Assembly: GCA_002696995.1 (NCBI GenBank) | Contig: NZUF01000011.1 | Location: 64,397 to 69,984, forward strand | Source: Flammeovirgaceae bacterium | GTDB taxonomy: Bacteria > Bacteroidota > Bacteroidia > Cytophagales > MED-G16 | Direction: 5' to 3' | DNA: 5,588 nucleotides | Part shown: piece by piece, positions 1-5,588 of the stretch | Layout: each line of letters begins with the position of its first letter | How positions within the stretch are numbered: position 1 is the stretch's first letter | Program-made: the position numbers and the translations under genes | The notes under the pieces: model-generated | Seen by the model: the letters and a program-made list of their open reading frames with translations, nothing else | Databases searched by the model: none | Told to the model about the DNA's origin: nothing

Positions 1-659
1 TATTAATTGATAAAGATCTTGACTGGACTTCTTTTGATGTCGTAAAAAAATTAAAATTTTTAATTAAATGTAAAAAGGTAGGACACGCTGGCACATTAGA
101 TCCTCTCGCGACTGGTCTTCTTATCATATGCACCGGGAAAAACACTAAAAAAATTAATGATATACAGAACCAAAGAAAAGTCTATACCGGAGAGTTTATA
201 CTTGGCAAAACAACTCCATCACATGACTTAGAGACAGAATTCATTTCAGATAACGAAGTGATCAAATTAAATGAAAAAATAATAGAGCAGGTTAGAAAAT
301 CATTTTTAGGAGAACAATTACAGAGACCTCCTAGATACTCAGCAGTAAAAGTTGATGGTAAAAGAGCATATGAGTATGCTAGAGATAATATTAATGTTGA
401 AATTAAAGAAAAAGATATTTGTATCTATAACTTTATACTTACAGAAGTAGACATTCCTAAGATATCATTTGAGATAACCTGTTCAAAAGGGACTTATATT
501 CGTTCAATTGCTAGAGATTTCGGAGATAGACTTAAATGCGGAGCCGTTTTGTCTAGGCTAAGAAGAACAAAGATCGGAGATTATGATGTTGAAAATGCAT
601 TAAGAATCAATAATTTAGTAGAGAAAATTAAAGAAGAGAAAATTGAAAATAGTAAGTGA
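1..659 (+). CDS. truB: tRNA pseudouridine(55) synthase TruB, 5'-truncated by window edge
   Basis: TruB isomerises uridine-55 of the T-loop of tRNAs to pseudouridine in the cytoplasm. The reading frame is open from base 3, giving 218 visible residues; roughly the first 10-20 residues lie upstream of the window. The opening reads LIDKDLDWTSFDVVKKLK, the usual TruB N-terminal segment, with Asp where the family commonly has Pro after Lys. The catalytic motif GHAGTLDPLATG lies at 81-116, and its nucleophilic Asp is codon 99-101. Next come the RPPRYSAVKVDGKRAYEYAR motif, starting near base 321, and the substrate-binding segment CSKGTYIRSIARDFG near 480-524, followed by a GAVLSRLRRTKIG stretch. All key residues are intact, so the enzyme should be active. 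The ATG at 258 is an internal Met, not the start, because the catalytic motif lies upstream of it. The 3' end overlaps ribF by 17 bases in another frame. Confidence 0.96.
   Translation, partial: LIDKDLDWTSFDVVKKLKFLIKCKKVGHAGTLDPLATGLLIICTGKNTKKINDIQNQRKVYTGEFILGKTTPSHDLETEFISDNEVIKLNEKIIEQVRKSFLGEQLQRPPRYSAVKVDGKRAYEYARDNINVEIKEKDICIYNFILTEVDIPKISFEITCSKGTYIRSIARDFGDRLKCGAVLSRLRRTKIGDYDVENALRINNLVEKIKEEKIENSK
631..645 (+). promoter_or_regulatory. Purine-rich translation start region of ribF with TTG start codon
   Basis: A run of A and G (AAGAAGAGAAAA, 631-642) directly precedes a TTG at 643-645. It is the only purine-rich, Shine-Dalgarno-like stretch near the needed ribF start, though its distance to the codon is short. 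It lies within the truB coding sequence, so ribosomes finishing truB would be delivered to this start. Ribosome-binding function is inferred; Bacteroidota commonly initiate without a strong Shine-Dalgarno sequence. Confidence 0.35.
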
Positions 660-1587
660 CAATTCAGAAGTAAAGAAGTCTAATTATAATATAGCCACTA
701 TTGGATATTTTGATGGCATACACATAGGACATAAAAAGATTCTGAGAGAGTTAGTCTCTCAGGCAGAAAAAAATAATGGTCAAAGTATTTTAGTAACTTT
801 CTGGCCCCACCCTAGGACTGTACTTCATAAAAATACTTCTGTAGATCTCCTACTCTCAGAAGAGGATAAGCATCTTTTCTTAGAAGAAGTTGGGGTAGAT
901 ATTATTTATCTTATTGAATTCACAAAAGCGTTTTCTAAGGTTACAGCAGACACATTCATTAATGATTTCCTTATTAATAAGCTCCATGTTGACAAGTTAA
1001 TTATAGGATACAATCATAATTTTGGATTCAATAGAGAAGGAAACTATTCGTATCTTAAAAAAAATAGAGATAAATACGACTTTGATATCCAGGAGATTAA
1101 GAAGGAAGAGATAGATAAGACTTTAGAGGTGAGCTCCTCTGGAATAAGGGAGAAAGTGAAAACTGGAGAATTTTCACATGCTAATAAGATGTTAGGATAT
1201 AAATTCTACCTAGACGGAATTGTTGAAGAAGGTGATGGGATTGGGAAAACAATTGATTTCCCGACTGCGAATATAACTTCATCCGAATCAAGTAAAATAT
1301 TACCTGGGGACGGGGTCTATGCAGCAAATGTCAATGTTGATACCGAAAAGCTATCAGGAATGGTAAATATTGGATTTAGGCCAACCGTGAAGGGAAAGGA
1401 TAGGAGGATAGAGCTACATATATTTAATTTTAACAGGAACATCTACGGTAAGACTTTACGTATCATATTTAACTCTAAGATCAGAGACGAGATAATGTTC
1501 AAAAACATAAAAGAGCTAAAAAAACAGTTAGAAAAAGATAAAATTGAATCAATTAAATTATTAAATAATGAAAAAATCAGAAATTAA
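643..1587 (+). CDS. ribF: Bifunctional riboflavin kinase / FMN adenylyltransferase (FAD synthetase) RibF
   Basis: RibF phosphorylates riboflavin to FMN and then adenylylates FMN to FAD in the cytoplasm. The protein is 314 residues, normal for the family. The N-terminal adenylyltransferase domain shows TIGYFDGIHIGH (19-30) with the HxGH nucleotide-binding motif, VTFWPHP (51-57), a GYNHNFGFNREG segment (122-133) and VSSSGIR (163-169, the SST.IR-type motif). The C-terminal kinase domain shows GKTIDFPTAN (201-210), GVYAANV (224-230), VNIGFRPTV (241-249) and RIELHIF (255-261), whose Glu257 fits the catalytic base. The start is TTG at 643: the first in-frame Met codon is near residue 183, long after the HIGH motif, and the TTG start gives the usual number of residues before TIGxFDG. 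It overlaps truB by 17 bases and gldC by 20, an arrangement typical of translational coupling; truB next to ribF is a widespread bacterial pairing. Two otherwise conserved positions differ: Asn123 where Asp is usual, and Asp205 where Gly is usual. Confidence 0.96.
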   Translation: MKIVSDNSEVKKSNYNIATIGYFDGIHIGHKKILRELVSQAEKNNGQSILVTFWPHPRTVLHKNTSVDLLLSEEDKHLFLEEVGVDIIYLIEFTKAFSKVTADTFINDFLINKLHVDKLIIGYNHNFGFNREGNYSYLKKNRDKYDFDIQEIKKEEIDKTLEVSSSGIREKVKTGEFSHANKMLGYKFYLDGIVEEGDGIGKTIDFPTANITSSESSKILPGDGVYAANVNVDTEKLSGMVNIGFRPTVKGKDRRIELHIFNFNRNIYGKTLRIIFNSKIRDEIMFKNIKELKKQLEKDKIESIKLLNNEKIRN

Positions 1588-1909
1588 GATTATCGTGTCT
1601 TTAGACGATGAAAATATACCAGAAAAGATAGAGTGGGATGCTGAAGATAGTATGTCACAAGGTCTTTCTGAGACAAAATCAATAAGCTTATCACTATGGG
1701 ATGAGAAAAAAAACAATACTCTTAGGATTGACCTTTGGACAAAAGAGATGAAAACTGATGAGATGAAAAGGTTTTATATCGACTGCCTTGGTGGGCTAAG
1801 CCAGAGTATTCTTAACTCAACAGGGGACGAATACATGTCAAAAGAGACGAATAAGTTGTGTGATAAACTCATTGAGCACATTAAAAATAACTCTGATAAA
1901 TCATCTTAA
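1568..1909 (+). CDS. gldC: Gliding motility protein GldC
   Basis: This 113-residue protein matches the small GldC family of Bacteroidota. Recognisable segments are KKSEIKIIVSLDDENIPEKI (2-21), WDAED (23-27), LWDEKKNNTLRIDLWTKEM (43-61), DEMKRFY (64-70) and a helical C-terminus with a MSKET motif. The length is typical. No signal peptide or membrane segment is visible, so a soluble protein is expected. In Flavobacterium johnsoniae GldC is an accessory gliding protein, encoded beside gldB, that improves cell spreading but is not strictly required; its biochemical activity is not established. Here it begins with ATG inside the last 20 bases of ribF, and no gldB is seen in the window, so it appears to be co-transcribed with truB and ribF. 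The upstream sequence is AT-rich without a clear Shine-Dalgarno sequence, so translation probably depends on coupling to ribF. Confidence 0.9.
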   Translation: MKKSEIKIIVSLDDENIPEKIEWDAEDSMSQGLSETKSISLSLWDEKKNNTLRIDLWTKEMKTDEMKRFYIDCLGGLSQSILNSTGDEYMSKETNKLCDKLIEHIKNNSDKSS

Positions 1910-1988
1910 ATACCTAAATTTTAATTAATTTGCTTAATTGTTGTTAGTATAACTAACCTTAAATTTTAAATAAAAACTATAAAAGAGT
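1910..1988 (+). promoter_or_regulatory. Intergenic region with candidate Bacteroidota promoter for the receptor operon
   Basis: This 79-base, very AT-rich gap is the only place in the window where a new transcript could easily begin before the receptor gene. A TTTG at 1929-1932 could serve as the -33 element. It is followed after 21 bases by TAACCTTA (1954-1961), which matches the Bacteroidota -7 consensus TAnnTTTG at only four of six defined positions. A 10-base direct repeat TAAATTTTAA occurs at 1915-1924 and 1960-1969. No hairpin followed by a T-run that would make a convincing terminator for gldC is visible, so read-through cannot be excluded. The promoter call is weak. Confidence 0.25.
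1943..1957. repeat. Perfect 6+6 inverted repeat (operator-like palindrome)
   Basis: GTTAGT (1943-1948) and ACTAAC (1952-1957) are exact reverse complements separated by ATA. The right arm overlaps the candidate -7 element, and the repeat lies 31 bases before the receptor start codon. The stem is too short and AT-rich for a strong terminator, and no T-run follows directly. Its position would suit a repressor or activator site, but no regulator gene is in the window and the function is inference only. Confidence 0.35.
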
Positions 1989-4796
1989 ATGAGTAATTTT
2001 TTTAGAAAATTAATCTGCCTTTCTATATTATTTTCCACAATATCTATTCAATCATTTTCTCAAAGCGTTTCCGTTTCTGGAAATGTTTCAGATGAGAATG
2101 GTGGACTGATAGGTGTTAATATAATAGTTAAAGGTAAAGTGCTAGGTACTGTCTCAGATAGAGATGGTAACTTTAGTTTAAATGTCTCTGAATCTTCGGC
2201 GACATTAATATTTTCAATTGTTGGATACCAGACTCAGGAGGTAGATGTATCTTCTAACGTGTCTGACCTAAACATAACCATGTCGGAATCATTCCTTCTT
2301 GGTAATGAGGTTGTAGTATCTGCTTCAAGAGTTGAGCAAAGTATCTTAGAAGCACCTGTTACAATTGAAAAGATGGATCTACTTGAAATTCAAAATTCAG
2401 CTACGGCTGACTTTATGGATCAACTTGAACATATTAAAGGTGTCAAGGTAAGTAGAGGAAGTCTAAACTTTGCAGCTGTTAATACAAGAGGTTTTGCTAC
2501 AGATGCAAACACCAGATTCGTTCAATTAGTTGATGGTATGGATACCTCAGCTCCTTTATTGAACTTCCCTACTGGTAACTTAGTGGGAATTAACCCTCTC
2601 GATTTAGAGAGTGTTGAGATCATACCTGGAGCTTCTTCCGCACTATACGGACCTAATGCTTTTAACGGTACAATGTTAATGTCTAGTAAGAGTCCTTTTG
2701 AATATCAAGGTCTTTCGGCTCAGGTGATGCAGGGTTACACCAGATCACACAGAGCAGGAAATGAAAACCTAGGATACGCAAAATATAACTTGAGATACGC
2801 AAAAGCTTTCAATGACAAGCTTGCCATTAAAGTTAACTTCTCTTATGACCTTGCCTCTGACTGGGTAGCTGATGATTATGCTACTAATGTTGACGCGGCA
2901 GGAAATGCAACTGGAAACATTGACATGAGAGGAAGACCAAACTTTAACGGACTAAACCTTCACGGAGACGAGACAGTAGTAGCTGTGCCTGTGGCATTAG
3001 CTGCACCACTAGTTGGAAACTTTGTCTACCAACTTCCGGAGCAAGTGTTAGATCTTAGAAGAACAGGTCTACCTGAAGAATTTTTATATGATAATAATGA
3101 CGCCAAGAATATGAAGTACGATATTGGAATTAACTACAGAGTTAATGACAACCTCGAGGCCTCTTTATTATACAGACAAGGTGGTGGTAATACTATATAC
3201 ACTGGAGCACAGAAATATGCTCTAAGAGATTTTGGCCAACAGTTCTTTAAATTAGGACTTGAGAGTGATAAGGTTAAATTCAAAGTATATCAGTCAGTTA
3301 CAGACGCCGGTAATTCCTATAACTTGGGTGCACTAGGTGCTATTATGAATGAAGCATTTAGCCCAACAGTAGCTGCATGGGCACCAACATACCTACAGAC
3401 GTACATAACTGCGATGCAAGGATATGTGCCAAATGTTCCTGCTGGAAATATAGATATTGCTCATAGTGTAGCTAGAGGAGTTGCTGATGCAGGTATACCT
3501 GCAGTAGGCTCTGAGGCTTGGATGGCAGTAAGAAATACAGTAATGAAAAATAGATTCCAAGATCCTACTAACCCAGGAGCTGCTTTCTATGATAACTCTA
3601 AGTTAACACACGCAGATATCACTTACGAAGCTGCTAACTGGTTACTATTAGGAGCTAACTACAGAAACTATGGGATTTTTACTGATGGAACAATATTTAA
3701 CGAAGACCCTGACGGGGACGGAGTTAATGAGAGAATTAATATCGGTGAGTGGGGAGCTTTTGCTCAGGTATACAAAGAAGTTTTTGACGGCTTCAAGTTT
3801 ACAGGTTCACTTAGGTACGATAAGAATCAAAATTATGAAGGTAGGTTAACTCCTAGAGTTGCTGCAGTATACACATTTTCTGAAACACATAACCTTAGGT
3901 TTAGTTACCAGACAGGATTCAGAAATCCTGATACTCAGTCTCAGTTCATCTTCTTCCCTACTGGAACATCAACTCTACTTGGTACATCGAGAGAAAACGC
4001 AGAGAGATATGGTGTGATGGAAGGAAACGCATGGACTAATGCTTCTTACCAAGCATATCTATTATCAGGAGGTACTTTAGACCCCGCTACTGGTGATCCA
4101 GTAGGTGGAAATTCTGCCCTATTAAAGGAGGCATACGTAGACTATATCAAACCTGAGAGGTTATCCTCAATTGAGTTTGGCTACAAAGGAGTAATCGCAG
4201 ACGTGTTATTGGTAGATATGAACTACTACACCACAAACTACGACGACTTCGAAGGTGGTCAGAATGTGAACGCAAAGTTTGCTTCAACTCATAAAGGACA
4301 GGCTATACCAGCTGGTTACGGGTGGGCTCTAGATAGCAACACCGACGCTGACGTTAAGTCTTGGGGATTTGGAATGGGTCTTACAGTTGACCTTGGAATG
4401 GGTTACAAATTATCAGGTAATTACAATTATAAAAACTTAGAGATAGACGGAGCAGATCCTTCGGAGAGCGACTTCATCTCTTACTTTAATACTCCTGAAA
4501 ACATGTACTCTTTCACTTTCTCTAACAGAGAAGTATTTAACAACTTTGGTTTCTCAGCTAGTCTAAGATTCCAAGATGACTTCATGTACGAAAGTACTTT
4601 CGCTAATATGATGATACCTGCATACGGAACTTTTGACGCTCAAGTAAATTATAAAATTGAGAGCATCAAAACTATCGTAAAAGTTGGTGGTAACCATATA
4701 GGAATCGATAACAATGATTACAGATCTAGACCAGGCGGTCCATTCGTTGGAAAGCTGTTCTATGTATCTCTAACATTTGACGAATTTTTAAACTAA
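1989..4796 (+). CDS. TonB-dependent outer-membrane receptor with carboxypeptidase-regulatory-like domain
   Basis: This complete 935-residue protein should import or bind a ligand at the outer membrane using TonB/ExbBD energy. A Sec signal peptide spans about residues 1-24 (basic FFRK, hydrophobic core, likely cleavage SFS|QS). Residues about 27-102 form a CarboxypepD_reg-like beta-sandwich (GNVSDENGGLIGVNIIVKG, then GTVSDRDGNF, then FSIVGYQTQEVDV). EVVVSASR (107-114) is TonB-box-like. The plug (about 115-235) contains NTRGFA (165-170), QLVDGMD and IPGASSALYGPNAFNGTM (212-229). The remainder alternates amphipathic strands and polar loops as in a beta-barrel and ends in the strand-like LFYVSLTF. 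An Ala-rich, probably helical insert (about 450-525, with AHSVARGVADAGIPAVGS) resembles inserts in related Bacteroidota receptors. DPDGDGVNE (573-581) resembles a calcium-binding loop. It looks like the SALYGPNAFNG receptor group rather than classical SusC, and no SusD gene follows. The substrate cannot be told from the sequence. The partner lipoprotein starts 13 bases downstream, suggesting co-transcription. Confidence 0.95.
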   Translation: MSNFFRKLICLSILFSTISIQSFSQSVSVSGNVSDENGGLIGVNIIVKGKVLGTVSDRDGNFSLNVSESSATLIFSIVGYQTQEVDVSSNVSDLNITMSESFLLGNEVVVSASRVEQSILEAPVTIEKMDLLEIQNSATADFMDQLEHIKGVKVSRGSLNFAAVNTRGFATDANTRFVQLVDGMDTSAPLLNFPTGNLVGINPLDLESVEIIPGASSALYGPNAFNGTMLMSSKSPFEYQGLSAQVMQGYTRSHRAGNENLGYAKYNLRYAKAFNDKLAIKVNFSYDLASDWVADDYATNVDAAGNATGNIDMRGRPNFNGLNLHGDETVVAVPVALAAPLVGNFVYQLPEQVLDLRRTGLPEEFLYDNNDAKNMKYDIGINYRVNDNLEASLLYRQGGGNTIYTGAQKYALRDFGQQFFKLGLESDKVKFKVYQSVTDAGNSYNLGALGAIMNEAFSPTVAAWAPTYLQTYITAMQGYVPNVPAGNIDIAHSVARGVADAGIPAVGSEAWMAVRNTVMKNRFQDPTNPGAAFYDNSKLTHADITYEAANWLLLGANYRNYGIFTDGTIFNEDPDGDGVNERINIGEWGAFAQVYKEVFDGFKFTGSLRYDKNQNYEGRLTPRVAAVYTFSETHNLRFSYQTGFRNPDTQSQFIFFPTGTSTLLGTSRENAERYGVMEGNAWTNASYQAYLLSGGTLDPATGDPVGGNSALLKEAYVDYIKPERLSSIEFGYKGVIADVLLVDMNYYTTNYDDFEGGQNVNAKFASTHKGQAIPAGYGWALDSNTDADVKSWGFGMGLTVDLGMGYKLSGNYNYKNLEIDGADPSESDFISYFNTPENMYSFTFSNREVFNNFGFSASLRFQDDFMYESTFANMMIPAYGTFDAQVNYKIESIKTIVKVGGNHIGIDNNDYRSRPGGPFVGKLFYVSLTFDEFLN

Positions 4797-4809
4797 TAAA
4801 TAAACGATT

Positions 4810-5588
4810 ATGAAAAAGTTTAAATCAATATTTTTAACAGCTGCTCTCTCACTTGTATTTTTTGCATGTGAGCAAGAAGTAGCTGAGTTAAACCCATACC
4901 CTTCTGCTGGTGGAGGATCTTCATCCGGTACAAGTGGTAGTGCAGACTTCAGTAAGTTTGTTACAATTGGGGGCGCATACACTGCAGGTTTTGGTGACGG
5001 AGGACTACTTCACAGTGGACTTCAACCATTTTCTGTGGGAAGAATGATTGCTGTTCAACTTGCTCACGCAGGTGGATCTTCAACATTCGTACAACCTGAT
5101 ATCAACTCAGAAAACGGGTACTTTGGTGCTGGTGCTGATGGTACTCCTGGTACCGCAGATGACGAAGGAAGATGGTACCTTACACAGAGTGCATCTACGG
5201 GTGCTCTTGGAGTAGGTAGAGCACAAGGTGATTTCGCCTCTGTGACTACACCATATTCTGGTGATATGAGTAAAATACAGAACTTTGCTGTTGGAAAGCA
5301 GACTATGGGACAGTTTTTAATTCCTAACGACGGTACAGTAGCTCCACTTAATCCATACTACGCAAGGTTTGACGCGTCAGGTGGTACAGTGAGCGCACTA
5401 GCTCAGATGATAGGAACACAAAGCTCATTTTTTATGGCTTGGTTAGGAACATATGACTTCTTAGCACATTATGCTAGAGGAGCAGATCCTAACGTATTCC
5501 CTGAACCAACTGCTGCTACTTACGGGCCACAGTTTGAGTCAGCTCTTCAGAGTATGTTAACTGCTAACCCAGCTTGGAAAGGTGTTGT
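4810..5588 (+). CDS. Receptor-linked lipoprotein, SGNH/GDSL-hydrolase-like with apparently lost catalytic residues (3' truncated)
   Basis: The frame is open from ATG 4810 to the window end (259 full codons); the C-terminus is missing. The N-terminus is a lipoprotein signal: basic MKKFK, hydrophobic core, then FFAC with Cys20 as the lipidation site (relaxed lipobox). An acidic stretch EQEVAE and a Gly/Ser-rich linker (about 32-44) follow. From residue 45, SADFSKFVTIGGAYTAGFGDGG, then FVQPDINSENGYF, NPYYARF and FFMAWLGTYDFL match, in order, the layout of Bacteroidota SGNH/GDSL lipoproteins, whose usual motifs are VALGNSLTAG, FTQPLM, NNLGVPGA, NPYFVRF and LWIGNNDVL. The block I Ser is Ala56, the block II Gly appears to be Ala160 (NFAVG, 158-162), and the block III Asn is Tyr215 (GTYD, 213-216). 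The block V Asp/His pair would lie beyond the window. An enzyme role is therefore doubtful; a surface binding partner of the upstream receptor is a reasonable inference. Family assignment was made by eye from recalled motifs and is moderately sure. Confidence 0.75.
   Translation, partial: MKKFKSIFLTAALSLVFFACEQEVAELNPYPSAGGGSSSGTSGSADFSKFVTIGGAYTAGFGDGGLLHSGLQPFSVGRMIAVQLAHAGGSSTFVQPDINSENGYFGAGADGTPGTADDEGRWYLTQSASTGALGVGRAQGDFASVTTPYSGDMSKIQNFAVGKQTMGQFLIPNDGTVAPLNPYYARFDASGGTVSALAQMIGTQSSFFMAWLGTYDFLAHYARGADPNVFPEPTAATYGPQFESALQSMLTANPAWKGV

Noticed and set aside
258..659. A short 133-residue protein starting at the ATG at 258
   Set aside because: The same frame is open back to base 3 and encodes the TruB catalytic motif upstream, so 258 is an internal Met of truB.
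1930..1953. E. coli-type sigma-70 promoter using TTGCTT and TATAAC
   Set aside because: The spacer would be only 12 bases, and Bacteroidota sigma factors use a different consensus.
1943..1975. Rho-independent terminator for gldC from the GTTAGT/ACTAAC hairpin
   Set aside because: The stem is only six AT-rich pairs and is not followed directly by a T-run; it fits a protein-binding palindrome better.
1989..4796. Classical SusC assignment for the receptor
   Set aside because: The plug end motif is SALYGPNAFNG rather than the SusC/RagA-type SAxIYGxRGANG, and no SusD-like gene follows, so only the general TonB-dependent receptor name is supported.
4788..4982. 64-residue open frame on the minus strand
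   Set aside because: It lies opposite the end of the receptor and the signal peptide and N-terminus of the lipoprotein, which is a well-supported gene. Its translation shows no recognisable domain, so it is a shadow frame.
4810..5588. Annotation as an active GDSL lipase or esterase
   Set aside because: The expected nucleophile Ser is Ala, and the block II and III residues also appear replaced, so an enzyme name would overstate the evidence.

Overview
The window looks like a piece of an AT-rich chromosome from a Bacteroidota bacterium of a gliding lineage (Flavobacteriia or Cytophagia type). Three things point there. A GldC-family gene is present, and that family is essentially confined to Bacteroidota. 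The TonB-dependent receptor carries the Bacteroidota-style N-terminal carboxypeptidase-regulatory-like domain. Starts lack strong Shine-Dalgarno sequences. A marine or aquatic origin is plausible but is not shown by the sequence.

Left part (1-1909): a tight housekeeping operon on the + strand. It holds truB (tRNA pseudouridine-55 synthase, missing its first residues at the window edge), ribF (bifunctional riboflavin kinase/FAD synthetase, beginning at a TTG inside the end of truB) and gldC (gliding-motility accessory protein, beginning inside the end of ribF). Overlaps of 17 and 20 bases suggest one transcript with coupled translation.

Middle (1910-1988): a 79-base AT-rich gap with a perfect 6+6 inverted repeat and a weak Bacteroidota-type promoter candidate. 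It separates the housekeeping operon from an outer-membrane uptake pair.

Right part (1989-5588): a complete 935-residue TonB-dependent receptor. After only 13 bases it is followed by a lipoprotein gene that runs off the window. The lipoprotein resembles the Bacteroidota SGNH/GDSL-hydrolase lipoproteins, but the residues at all three visible catalytic blocks appear replaced (Ser to Ala, Gly to Ala, Asn to Tyr). The pair may therefore be a receptor plus a catalytically dead, ligand-binding surface lipoprotein, analogous in layout to SusC/SusD but with an unrelated partner. That is the most interesting observation here. No RNA genes, mobile elements, CRISPR arrays or long repeats were seen.
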